DNA from: Runella defluvii
GTDB taxonomy: Bacteria; Bacteroidota; Bacteroidia; Cytophagales; Spirosomataceae
Direction of reading: 5' to 3'
Assembly: GCF_014195535.1 (NCBI RefSeq)
Contig: NZ_JACIBY010000021.1
Span: forward strand, 34,293-98,292
Length of the DNA stretch: 64,000 nucleotides
In this document: one piece after another, positions 50,246 to 58,913 of the stretch
Numbering within the stretch: position 1 is the first letter of the stretch
How the letters are laid out: each line of letters opens with the position of its first letter
Notes under the pieces: model-generated
The model's database searches: none
Seen by the model: the letters and a program-made list of their open reading frames with translations, nothing else
Told to the model about the DNA's origin: nothing
Translations under genes and position numbers: made by a program

Positions 50246-53134
50246 ATGAAATGTTCAGTTATTTTTCTTTTTATTTTTTCATTTTTTTCAATAACTATCT
50301 ATGCGCAAAATATTGATTTTGACAATAAAATAGTTAAAAATATAAATATCTCAGAATCAGACCTCCAAAACTCCTTAATGTATTTTGGAAACAAAGTTAT
50401 TTTCAGTGGTTATACCGACTCAACTGGATATGAGCCTTGGGTGAGCGACGGGACTCAAACTGGTACATTCCTATTAAAAGATATTTATACTGGAAAAAAC
50501 AGTGGCTTCAAGGATTCATACAAAGTAGTAGTTGAATCTAGTATCTTTTTTATGGCCACCACAGTTTCAAACACTGGGCTTTGGAAAACTGACGGCACTA
50601 CCGCAGGTACCGTAAAAGTAGAAGGATTACGAACGGATATCTATTACGATAGATTACCACATATATGTTTATTCAAAAACAACATTTATATAAACGCCAT
50701 CGCAGATAACAGTACATTCGGGTCGGAACTTTATAAAGTCAACCCCTACAATTTAAATGTTACATTGGTCAAAGATATAAATCCTGGCTTCGCTCATACA
50801 ACTATGTCAAGTTTTACTTCTTTTGAGAATGAGTTTTATTTCTTTGTTTATACTCCCGAATTAGGAAATGAATTATGGAGAAGCGATGGCACATCAAACG
50901 GCACTTATATAGTAAAAGATATTGCTCCAGGTAGAGGCTCAAGTGTTTCCATCTACAATCCTAAAATTGCCCAATGTAATAATATCGTTTTTTTTGCTGC
51001 GGACAGTACTAGTAGTGGAAATAGCAACAATGCCATACTATGGCGTACTGATGGGACATCCAAGGGAACCTATAAAATAGAAAAACAAGTAGGTAATTCA
51101 TTACAAAATTTTCCTCGACCCGATGACTATAATGTATTTGGGAATGTATTGTATTTTACAACAAAATCTGCTAGCGGATACAAGACGCTTTGGTGTTATT
51201 TTACTGAAACAAATAATATTGTACTGATTAGTCAAAACGTCAGCTCAGTTAATCCTTTGGTTAAAACAGGAAATAAACTTTTATTCTTTAAAGAAAGTGG
51301 TGGAATTTTTGAAGTAAATACTACGAACAATTCAATAAGGACAAGACATTCAACCCTTACTGCAGTAAATGAAGTCACAAGCCTTAAATATCCCTATATA
51401 AATAGTGCTGTAAGTGGTGATTCCTTCTATTTTAATGCAAAGAATAATAATACCAATGGTTTTGAACTTTGGAAAACCGATTCAATAAGCACACGTATGG
51501 TTTTCAACGTTGCCAAAGGAAAGAAAAGTAAGGACCTTCTCTCATCAAACTGTAGAGATATTAACGTATCTAACAATAGAATATTTTTTATCGCTGACGA
51601 CGGAATACACGGGCGTGAATTATGGACTTCAAACGAGAACAATATTGGCGAGGCGCACATTGTGAAAAATATTCAAAATAATAATACGAAAAGTTCTACA
51701 CCGACTAATTTCAAAGTAGCTACTAATCAAATTTACTTTACAGCATCTACCTTTATAAAAAATGACCCGTCAGATCCTATTTTTAATGATGTATATCGGT
51801 ATGATACCGTAAAAGATAGCCTCTCTTTAATTTTTGAAAGTGACGAAACTAGTAAATCTCCAAACCTTGTAACAATATTTAAAAACAGGCTTTTCTTTAG
51901 CGGAAGCGACTCTTTTAGTAGCACTTATTACGAAAAAGCTGACAAAACAGGGTTTACTATTTTCCCTCTATCCTTATCTTCTGGTTATCCATCTGCGATC
52001 GTCAATAATGAGCTACTATTTGCTGCAAGTACACATAGCTCCGCCTCTGACAGATTGTATAAAATTAATAAGCAAGATTCTCTTGAGTTAGTTTCAACAA
52101 AACCTACATCTATCTGGTCAATGGCGGAGTTAAATAACGTTTTATACTTTCAAGCACAGCATCGACTAACGCCTCAAAATGGCATAGAGCTTTGGCGCTC
52201 AGATGGTACCGATGCGGGTACATTTATGCTAAAAGATATAAATATTGGTTATGACTCTGGTTTGAACCGTGGCAAATTATTTAAAGCAGGGAACTACCTA
52301 TATTTTGGGGCATCTAATAGCTCAAACGGTACAGAACTATGGCGCACTGACGGTACATTAGAAGGCACTATTAAAGTTGCCTCCCTATCTACTTCATCTA
52401 ATAATCCTATCGTCTCTTTTTTATCTGTTTACGAAAATAAAATCTTTTTTAGTGTAAGTGATGCAGAAAATGGAAGCTATTTTAATCGACTTTGGGTAAC
52501 AGATATTCATTCATTATTAACTTCAAGCATAAGCGATTTCGGGAAAGTTACACATGAATTCAATTGGGCATATAGTAACCCCACCATTTCTCACGGATAT
52601 TGTTATTTTAATACATCAAACACCGAAAAACCTATTTGGAGAATCAATCTAAAAGACAATAGTGTGTCAAATGTCTTGGACCGCTTAAATTACCCAGTAA
52701 AAGGTCAAATTATTTTTGGGGATGAAAATTACGTTTTATTTACTGGTACAATAGTAGACCCCTCCACAAACTACTATGTATCAGGAATTGGCTTTATTGA
52801 TAAAGAACCAAAAAATTTAAAAATCATCAAATCCAATTTCTTTGCTTCAACTATTTATCGAATTGGTAACAATGGGTACTTTACAGGTAACCAAAATGAA
52901 GATTCTGAATTATGGAAAGTTAAACTTTGCCCTTTTTCTTCCGATTTAAGCACCTCACTAGGGCTTGCTAATGAATCTACGTCAATCAATGTACACACCC
53001 ATTTAACTGTCTCAGGTAAAACACCTTTTGCCTCAAACAATAGCTTATCGGCTGGGAACTCTATTTTATTTATGCCTGGATTTGAGACGACAGGCAATGT
53101 TTTTAAAGCTGATATAAAAGGATGTAAGTTCTAA
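50246..53134 (+). CDS. Secreted ELWxxDGT-repeat protein
   Basis: A 962-residue exported protein. The ATG at 50246 opens on a signal peptide (MKCSVIFLFIFSFFSITIYA); the longer frame adds 23 unlikely residues. Repeats of the type ELWxxDGTxxGT-x(n)-KDI recur through the chain, for example EPWVSDGTQTGTFLLKDI, ELWRSDGTSNGTYIVKDI, ELWRSDGTDAGTFMLKDI and ELWRTDGTLEGT, and build beta-propeller-like blades. The last 55 residues (INVHTHLTVSGKTPF to MPGFETTGNVFKADI) are the C-terminal stack domain often found on surface proteins of Cytophagales. The role may be adhesion or surface recognition. The gene is markedly AT-rich compared with its downstream neighbours, in keeping with acquisition. Confidence 0.9.
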   Translation: MKCSVIFLFIFSFFSITIYAQNIDFDNKIVKNINISESDLQNSLMYFGNKVIFSGYTDSTGYEPWVSDGTQTGTFLLKDIYTGKNSGFKDSYKVVVESSIFFMATTVSNTGLWKTDGTTAGTVKVEGLRTDIYYDRLPHICLFKNNIYINAIADNSTFGSELYKVNPYNLNVTLVKDINPGFAHTTMSSFTSFENEFYFFVYTPELGNELWRSDGTSNGTYIVKDIAPGRGSSVSIYNPKIAQCNNIVFFAADSTSSGNSNNAILWRTDGTSKGTYKIEKQVGNSLQNFPRPDDYNVFGNVLYFTTKSASGYKTLWCYFTETNNIVLISQNVSSVNPLVKTGNKLLFFKESGGIFEVNTTNNSIRTRHSTLTAVNEVTSLKYPYINSAVSGDSFYFNAKNNNTNGFELWKTDSISTRMVFNVAKGKKSKDLLSSNCRDINVSNNRIFFIADDGIHGRELWTSNENNIGEAHIVKNIQNNNTKSSTPTNFKVATNQIYFTASTFIKNDPSDPIFNDVYRYDTVKDSLSLIFESDETSKSPNLVTIFKNRLFFSGSDSFSSTYYEKADKTGFTIFPLSLSSGYPSAIVNNELLFAASTHSSASDRLYKINKQDSLELVSTKPTSIWSMAELNNVLYFQAQHRLTPQNGIELWRSDGTDAGTFMLKDINIGYDSGLNRGKLFKAGNYLYFGASNSSNGTELWRTDGTLEGTIKVASLSTSSNNPIVSFLSVYENKIFFSVSDAENGSYFNRLWVTDIHSLLTSSISDFGKVTHEFNWAYSNPTISHGYCYFNTSNTEKPIWRINLKDNSVSNVLDRLNYPVKGQIIFGDENYVLFTGTIVDPSTNYYVSGIGFIDKEPKNLKIIKSNFFASTIYRIGNNGYFTGNQNEDSELWKVKLCPFSSDLSTSLGLANESTSINVHTHLTVSGKTPFASNNSLSAGNSILFMPGFETTGNVFKADIKGCKF

Positions 53135-53191
53135 TTTATAATTACCCACACTTCAAGCTTCCTTACTACCGCAAGCCTCGCCCCTACTAAC

Positions 53192-54535
53192 ATGAATGGT
53201 AAAATTCTCCTTTGTTTGTTGATTGTCGTCTTTATCGGTTGCAAAAACGACGCTGATATTTTCCCTGCCCAATTCAGTAAAACCCCAGATTACGCTTGGG
53301 TTTTTCCTGAGGATCAGGTGCGTACCATCACCATCCAACTTGGACAAGAAAACTGGGATAAAATCCAGAAGGATATGGAATGGCGTACGGCGCGCAAATT
53401 TGGCAGCGCCAGCACCATTCCAGGCGTTACTCCTCCCGTGGGTGCGCCCTTAGACGCGGTGTATGGCGACCCCATCTTTGTCCAAGCCCAAATCAAACAA
53501 GGCGACCTTACGTGGAAAAAGGTGGGTTTTCGACTCAAAGGCAACGCGTCTCTCAACGGTTCGTGGCGAAGTGGTATTTATAAACTGCCGTTTAAGCTGA
53601 AATTCGATGAATGGGAAGACCAGAATCCCGACATCAAAAATCAACGTTTTTATGGCTTTCAAGAACTCTCTTTTGCGCCAAGCTATGGCGACGACTCTTT
53701 CCTAAGAGAAAAACTGCTCACCCAACTCTTCCGAAACAATGGCGTCATGGCCTGCAAAGTCGCCTATTACAAGGTAGTGATTGATTTTGGGCAAGGCTTT
53801 AGAAATTGTGGTGTTTATCAGGTGATTGAGACCGTGGAGGAGCACATGATAGAAACGCAAAGCGGCAAAAAAATGGGCAACGTATATAAGCCTGAGTCGA
53901 ATATGCAGCAGTTTATTAGTAGCCAATTTGAAAAACAAAACAATCAAACGTTGGCTGACTACTCGGACGTAAAACAACTGATTACGGCTCTCAATAGCCC
54001 TTTACGCGTCAGTGACAATGCCCAATGGAAGAAGGAATTGGAGGCGATATTCGACGTCAAGGAGTTTTTGAGGTACTTGGCGGTCAACAATACTGTGGGC
54101 AATTGGGATTCATACGGGGTCTTGGCGCACAACTATTTCTTAGCCAATACCGACGGCGTTATGCACTGGATTCCTTACGACCTCAACTTGTCGTTTCAGA
54201 TGCGGGGCGGCTCCAACAATTCGAGGTTTGCCCTCAGTATGGACATGAAAGAGGTGACGAGTCAGTGGCCTTTGATACGGTATATTGTCAATGATCCCGC
54301 CTATTTTGCCTATTACAAAGCAGCCGTGAAGGAATTTATCCAGAAAGATTTTAACCCCCAAGTTATGGGGGCTTATATCCAGAAACACAGGACGATTTTG
54401 CAGCCTTATTTTGCAGGAACAGGCGTAGAAGCTCCTCCGTATAGTCATTTAAGAAGCCCCCAAAACGTTGAAACCGCCATCACGGCACTCGAAAAATACA
54501 TCAATGAAAGGTACCAAGTTGCGCTTGATTTCTAA
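53192..54535 (+). CDS. CotH-family lipoprotein (protein kinase-like)
   Basis: A 447-residue lipoprotein (lipobox VFIGC, C17). It matches the CotH fold: a beta-rich N-terminal part with VRTITIQLGQENWDKIQKDM and VGFRLKGNASLNGS, then FGFQELSF-like NQRFYGFQELSFAPSYGDDS, FRNCGVYQVIETVEEHMI, NVYKPES, and DGVMHWIPYDLNLSFQ, where the last Asp and Asn correspond to metal-binding residues of the atypical kinase fold. Spore-coat CotH phosphorylates proteins; exported bacterial relatives are poorly understood and often accompany adhesion or carbohydrate proteins. GC content returns to the level of the core genes. It converges on the DsbA-like gene. Confidence 0.85.
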   Translation: MNGKILLCLLIVVFIGCKNDADIFPAQFSKTPDYAWVFPEDQVRTITIQLGQENWDKIQKDMEWRTARKFGSASTIPGVTPPVGAPLDAVYGDPIFVQAQIKQGDLTWKKVGFRLKGNASLNGSWRSGIYKLPFKLKFDEWEDQNPDIKNQRFYGFQELSFAPSYGDDSFLREKLLTQLFRNNGVMACKVAYYKVVIDFGQGFRNCGVYQVIETVEEHMIETQSGKKMGNVYKPESNMQQFISSQFEKQNNQTLADYSDVKQLITALNSPLRVSDNAQWKKELEAIFDVKEFLRYLAVNNTVGNWDSYGVLAHNYFLANTDGVMHWIPYDLNLSFQMRGGSNNSRFALSMDMKEVTSQWPLIRYIVNDPAYFAYYKAAVKEFIQKDFNPQVMGAYIQKHRTILQPYFAGTGVEAPPYSHLRSPQNVETAITALEKYINERYQVALDF

Positions 54536-54550
54536 TTGACGAAAGACGCA

Positions 54551-55546
54551 CTACGGCTCTTTTCTCCAAATAGCCCCGTTTTTGGTGGTGATTTTTGTCA
54601 AAATTCCTTGACCAGAAAGCTCATTTAATACTTTTTCGCTTTCATTCCTCGGGGTATTGGAAAGCACCGAAAACTCTTTCGCGGTCAACGATTGGTACTT
54701 TGTAAAGAGGGTTTCCCACGTTTTGTCGTATTCGCTTTTGGTCGCTGCTTCGTGCAGTCTCAACACGGCTGTTTCGTAGAAAATATAAGGTTTTGTACCA
54801 TACACGGTTTCTTGACTCCCTCCGTTGGTTGAAAAAAACATGGTCGGAAATCCCCTGACACCGTACGCTTTTGCTACGCGCAAATCTTCCTCAAAAAGTG
54901 CGTTGGCTTTTCCTTCAAAATCCGTTTTTAGCTGCGCCACGTCCAACCCTACTTTTTTCGCAGCAGTGGCGAGGTGCTCCCATTGGGTGATGTTCTTCTT
55001 CTGTAAAAAAACCATTTCCCGTATTTCTCTTAAAAATAAAATCGCCTTTTCGTTACTCTGCATTTGCGCTGCTTTGAAAGCAATCGACGGCGGATACGAC
55101 GAATGCAAAGGAGATTCTAACCAAACGTCACCGTCGATGGGCATATCATAATGCACGCTCACTTCGTCCCAGTGATGCGCCACGTCTGAGGGCTTGCTAA
55201 TTCCGCCGCTGTTGTAGCTCCAATCGGGCAACAAACCTCCCATGCGGTATTCGATTTCGATACTGTTTCCGTACTCCAATTTTAATTTTCGAAGCTGTGG
55301 TTCTATTCCCCAGCACGAAGAGCAAATTGGGTCAGTAAAATAGACGACTTTCACTGGTTTTTGGGTCTTTGTGGTGACAGCTTTCAGGGTGTCGGTCGCG
55401 TCTGGAAGTCCACAAATTCCCGCTACGGGATCGCACAAAAGCGGATTACTGTTTACTGTTTCGTTGGCCATTGTTTTGTTTTTTGGTTGTGCTTGGCAAT
55501 TTAAAAAAACGGCTACCAAGACAATTGCGGTACTATATATTTTCAT
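54551..55546 (-). CDS. DsbA-family (thioredoxin-fold) oxidoreductase, exported
   Basis: A 331-residue exported protein. The start at 55546 (MKIYSTAIVLVAVFLNC) opens on a signal sequence; the longer frame is less likely. DPICSSCWGIEPQLRKLK has the CxxC active site (C75, C78) and the FrnE/DsbA continuation YRMGGLLPDWSYN, and YGVRGFPTMFF has the cis-Pro loop. The C-terminal 60 residues resemble a winged helix (LTAKEFSVLSNTPRNESEKV). It is divergent from an HxlR regulator gene, a pairing that suggests induction by thiol stress. Length is greater than simple DsbA because of the C-terminal helix-rich extension. A TATCTTTG box at 55616-55623 is the likely promoter. Confidence 0.85.
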   Translation of the reverse strand: MKIYSTAIVLVAVFLNCQAQPKNKTMANETVNSNPLLCDPVAGICGLPDATDTLKAVTTKTQKPVKVVYFTDPICSSCWGIEPQLRKLKLEYGNSIEIEYRMGGLLPDWSYNSGGISKPSDVAHHWDEVSVHYDMPIDGDVWLESPLHSSYPPSIAFKAAQMQSNEKAILFLREIREMVFLQKKNITQWEHLATAAKKVGLDVAQLKTDFEGKANALFEEDLRVAKAYGVRGFPTMFFSTNGGSQETVYGTKPYIFYETAVLRLHEAATKSEYDKTWETLFTKYQSLTAKEFSVLSNTPRNESEKVLNELSGQGILTKITTKNGAIWRKEP

Positions 55547-55615
55547 TTTGAGTTGATCGTCAAGAAGTATGTACCCCAAAAAGCACATTCATTTGCTTGA
55601 TTTTTAAGTCCGATA

Positions 55616-55623
55616 CAAAGATA
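55616..55623 (-). promoter_or_regulatory. -7 box of the DsbA-like gene
   Basis: The minus strand reads TATCTTTG, an exact TAnnTTTG, 69 bp upstream of the start at 55546. Confidence 0.5.
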
Positions 55624-55659
55624 AAGTCGAGACAGTTTACAATTGTTATGCATTTCCTT

Positions 55660-55708
55660 TTAGAAACTACTTTCCCATTAGAAACTATCCCCATTTTTGA
55701 TACCTTTG
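55660..55708 (+). promoter_or_regulatory. HxlR promoter with two candidate operators
   Basis: TTAGAAACTA occurs at 55660-55669 and 55678-55687, 18 bp apart; its core TAGAAACTA is a small palindrome. TACCTTTG, an exact -7 box, follows at 55701-55708, 24 bp before the ATG at 55733. Binding there could control both divergent genes. Confidence 0.55.
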
Positions 55709-55732
55709 TTTTACCATTTTGAACTGTAAAAT

Positions 55733-56098
55733 ATGAAAAAAGAAGCAAGTCTAAACACTACGGCCATTTGCAAAACCCGTATTGGAGCTATTAAAGACAC
55801 GATGGAAATACTGTCGGGGAAATGGAAAATCCACATTTTAGGCACGCTCATGCAAAGTGAGAAAATGCGTTTTATGGATTTGTTGAGAGAAGTAGATGGT
55901 ATTGCGGCAAAAATGCTTTCAAAAGAATTGCAAGACATGGAAATGAACCATCTGATACGTCGTACCGTGCTCGATACCAAGCCCATTACGGTCGAATATG
56001 AAGTGACCGAATACGGAAAAACCTTAGAGCGTATCATTGACGAAATAGCTCAATGGGGAATTGAGTACAGAAAATCCATCTACGAAATGTCAGAGTAA
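55733..56098 (+). CDS. HxlR-family transcription regulator
   Basis: A 121-residue winged-helix regulator. ILSGKWKIHILGTLM is the family signature, and FMDLLREVDGIAAKMLSKELQDME is the recognition region. C13 in TTAICKTRIG is the N-terminal Cys that senses thiol-reactive agents in HxlR proteins such as YodB and HypR. Length is typical. The gene is divergent from the DsbA-like gene, and two TTAGAAACTA motifs lie between them. Control of the DsbA-like gene by redox state is a natural inference. Confidence 0.92.
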   Translation: MKKEASLNTTAICKTRIGAIKDTMEILSGKWKIHILGTLMQSEKMRFMDLLREVDGIAAKMLSKELQDMEMNHLIRRTVLDTKPITVEYEVTEYGKTLERIIDEIAQWGIEYRKSIYEMSE

Positions 56099-56120
56099 CA
56101 AATCAGCACCGTTGTTATGT

Positions 56121-56930
56121 TTACTTTCCTTTCCCAAAGCCCAATAGTGCATTCATTACAAAACGGTTTTGGGTTTCGTTTTCAAACGTAAACGACAATT
56201 CTTTGTTGGTTTTGTTTTCGTAGTCAATGTCGTTGTGTCCCATATTGAGGTACAACATTCGGTAGTTTTTATTGCGCCACGCCACTGGATAATAGCCACT
56301 GTGCCAAATCTCGTGCGGCTTAGGCCCCGTTCCCAACGGAAAACTAGCGGGGTCAATCGACAACAAAATTTCAATGTCTGGATTTTGCCGTAAGTCATGC
56401 TCCCAGCGGTACCATTCGTTGGGGGATGTGGTAAAAGTTGTGGGGAGTTTTTTGGTTGAAAAGTGCTTTTTGGTTTCGACTTTAAGCACCGCCGACGTCG
56501 GCCGCCACGTATTGCTCTTGTACTGCCCCGCCCCCAAAAATGTTTCGTGGTACCAATTCCAATCCTGCGGATACTTAGACGGTGTTAGAGCAAAAGCGGC
56601 AAAATGAAACCCAATCCATGCCCCTCCTTTTTTCATGTATTCTTCAAACGCCTGCCGTTGACTGGGTTTATCGGGGCGCGTATCCAAGAACAAAACTACC
56701 TGATAATTAGACAAATAATCGGCGTTTAGGTTGTCCCAGTTGGACGTAGTATCGTATTGAAAATGGTGTTTCTCGGCCATTTTTGGAAAGAAACGATTTG
56801 CTTCTTTGACAAAACTGACGTGCGCTTGGTCGTTTTTGCCCGTAAAAAAAGCAACGACTTTAAACGATTGTGCACGGGCATATTCCGCAGCCGTACAGCA
56901 CAGCATCAGGGCAATGAAGTATATTTTCAT
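56121..56930 (-). CDS. ThuA-like domain protein, exported
   Basis: A 269-residue secreted protein, signal peptide ending EYARAQ (about residue 21). The class I glutamine-amidotransferase-like ThuA fold is seen in VVAFFTGKNDQAHVSFVKEA, YQVVLFLDTRPDKPSQRQAF, KGGAWIGFHFAAFAL and the C-terminal HEIWHSGYYPVAW with GHNDIDYENK. The ThuA family includes trehalose-utilisation and other sugar-linked proteins of unclear chemistry. It converges on the HxlR gene and follows the 57796 lipoprotein and AraC genes on the same strand, but a 92-bp gap with no box separates them. Confidence 0.85.
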   Translation of the reverse strand: MKIYFIALMLCCTAAEYARAQSFKVVAFFTGKNDQAHVSFVKEANRFFPKMAEKHHFQYDTTSNWDNLNADYLSNYQVVLFLDTRPDKPSQRQAFEEYMKKGGAWIGFHFAAFALTPSKYPQDWNWYHETFLGAGQYKSNTWRPTSAVLKVETKKHFSTKKLPTTFTTSPNEWYRWEHDLRQNPDIEILLSIDPASFPLGTGPKPHEIWHSGYYPVAWRNKNYRMLYLNMGHNDIDYENKTNKELSFTFENETQNRFVMNALLGFGKGK

Positions 56931-57022
56931 TTTGGAGAACTACTTGATTATTTGGCAAATTAAAAAACAAATTTTAAAGTGGTCGATAAGAGCACACGGA
57001 TTATCCGTATTCAATTCTCCAC

Positions 57023-57796
57023 CTATGGCTCATAAACGTATTCGCCATCAGCCATAAATTTGTTATCAACATACAGTTTATAGGTTGCAGGAAAACCCGA
57101 AACAGCGTCGTAGGTGTATTCATACCGCCATACGTTGGCTTTGTTTCCGCTGGCATCTAAGCCAAAATTGGCCGTTACGTTGTTCGGACTTGGCCAACTT
57201 GGATTCCAATACGGAACATTCAGCTTCCTCAACGGGCTTGGCTTGGCATCATACTCCCAATACGACCCTCCCCAAAAAAGCAAATTTCCGCGTTGGTCGT
57301 ATTCATAGACCGATACACCATTCGTTTGCCCATCAGGCGTAAACCTTTCACTTTTTAAGAGCCTCCCCGAATTGTCGTAGCTATTCAGTTGATACGAACT
57401 GACTTCTTTGGGGTTGTTCATCGAATACGTGATGATTTTGGAAGGATAAGGCTGGTTGGAGGCATACTCGTATTTAGTAGCCCATTGCAGGGCAAGCGGC
57501 TTCCCTGGCGCGGGAAAAGTACTTAAATGAAGCGGATGCGACGACCAATATTCTTGTTTGACGACTCGGCTCCCGTCGTATTCATAACGCCATGATTCCC
57601 AGACGTTACGACCATCTGAGTAGTACTTTTGGATTTCGGTCGCATACCCTTGTTTGTTGTACAAAAACGCCATCTGCAGTTTCCCATTTTCGCGTATCTC
57701 GCTGATTTTGGGGCCGATGTTATTCAAGGGCGATGGGTTGTTTCCACAACCCATCAACCAGCAAGTGATTGCTAGAAAGAAATAGATTTTTTTCAT
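57023..57796 (-). CDS. Lipoprotein with YD/RHS-like repeats
   Basis: A 257-residue lipoprotein. The start at 57796 opens on a signal with lipobox WLMGC (C17); the longer frame adds 20 unlikely residues. The mature part has imperfect tyrosine-rich repeats such as WRYEYDGSRVV, TKYEYASNQPYPSK, YEYDQRGNLLFWG and WRYEYTYDAVSG, as in YD-repeat and similar beta-sheet shell proteins, but too few for a toxin shell. I cannot assign a function. It follows the AraC gene by 62 bp on the same strand. Confidence 0.75.
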   Translation of the reverse strand: MKKIYFFLAITCWLMGCGNNPSPLNNIGPKISEIRENGKLQMAFLYNKQGYATEIQKYYSDGRNVWESWRYEYDGSRVVKQEYWSSHPLHLSTFPAPGKPLALQWATKYEYASNQPYPSKIITYSMNNPKEVSSYQLNSYDNSGRLLKSERFTPDGQTNGVSVYEYDQRGNLLFWGGSYWEYDAKPSPLRKLNVPYWNPSWPSPNNVTANFGLDASGNKANVWRYEYTYDAVSGFPATYKLYVDNKFMADGEYVYEP

Positions 57797-57858
57797 GGGA
57801 AAGTTTCTTTCAACCATGACGCAAATAAAACCCCTCAGGTTGGATTCCAGCCCCAATC

Positions 57859-58416
57859 TCAGGAAGCGGCCCTTGCTTCCATCTGAAACTTTTTGGGCGT
57901 CAGTCCAAAGTGCTTTTGAAACATCTTGTTAAACTTAATGCTCGATTTGTCACCGTAACCAATCATTTTGGCAATTTCTTTTGCTTTATGCCCTTTTCGG
58001 AGCAAATCGGCCGCATAGTCCATTTTTTTATCAATGTACAATTGGTAAAAAGACTTGCCATAGACGGTTTTAAAGATTTGTTGAAAGTTTAACAAACTGA
58101 TACTGTACTCTTTGACAATGTCCTTGATGTTGGCCGAGGTACTAAAATCGGTGTCAGAAATGTACTGTCGATAGATGTTTTCTACTAGCTGCGCTTCTTT
58201 CAGGCGCTTTTCTTTTTTTCTAGGGGTTAAAGCAGGGTCGGCATCACTCATTAACGAGGCAATCTCCAAGGGAGACTCAGTAGCGCTAGTTCCTTTGTAT
58301 TCTACTTTAAAAGGGATGTGTGCTTTGATAAGGAACTCCATACATTCAGCAACATTGGCCTTATCAATTTCGATGATAAGGGTTTCTCCAGTTAGGTTTG
58401 GCGGGATGGCATTCAT
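57859..58416 (-). CDS. AraC-family transcription regulator
   Basis: A 185-residue regulator with a short N-terminal domain (about 70 residues) and a C-terminal AraC helix-turn-helix: SISLLNFQQIFKTVYGKSFY is the first helix pair, IAKMIGYGDKSSIKFNKMF the second, then FGLTPKKFQ. Its N-terminal domain is small and lacks the usual cupin; it may sense nothing or bind a partner. It could control the lipoprotein gene behind it. A TAATTTTG box lies at 58427-58434 on the minus strand, only 11 bp from the start codon, so the leader would be very short or the true start lies further in. Confidence 0.88.
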   Translation of the reverse strand: MNAIPPNLTGETLIIEIDKANVAECMEFLIKAHIPFKVEYKGTSATESPLEIASLMSDADPALTPRKKEKRLKEAQLVENIYRQYISDTDFSTSANIKDIVKEYSISLLNFQQIFKTVYGKSFYQLYIDKKMDYAADLLRKGHKAKEIAKMIGYGDKSSIKFNKMFQKHFGLTPKKFQMEARAAS

Positions 58417-58913
58417 AACGACATTTCAAAATTATACTTTATTATCAATCTTCCACTGATGGTTTCATCAAAATTAGCCCAAAAGAAACAAATATCCAAT
58501 AGCAAAAAAGATACGAAACGAAAAAGTAAATAAAATGCCTTTTTGAGCATACAAACACTCTTTTTCTTTGTACAAAATTCGTCATTTTTTTACCTTCTAA
58601 ATGCCTACAATTGACGCTCTCAAATGTCAAAAAACCAGTCTCTTTCGTTTTAAATGACTAACAAACAACGAACTAAAGGGCGCAATTATGCACTATTTTT
58701 TGGTACTTCCAAACCGTTAAATAAATTCTCCAAAATTATTTATCAAGCGTTTTTTCTTCAGAGTTATGGCTATTTATCAAACAATATATACAATTCAGAC
58801 ATTAGCTTATGGTATAAAATTATGCCGTGGCAAAATATCCTTTTGGACAGCGAAATAGTCTTCGCTCGCGCATCCGTCGTACTATAGATATTTATTTTTC
58901 TGATAAGCCAACT
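58417..58913. other. Divergent intergenic region
   Basis: This 497-bp AT-rich gap holds the AraC promoter box (58427-58434). The plus-strand frame from 58654 (77 codons) has an unlikely composition and runs into the next gene's leader, so I do not call it. No clear promoter for the 58914 gene was found; TACAAAATTCG at 58571 and TATAAAATTATG at 58812 are poor matches. Confidence 0.4.

Noticed and set aside
58654..58887. Plus-strand ORF of 77 codons
   Set aside because: Composition is not coding-like, and the frame ends inside the leader of the 58914 gene.
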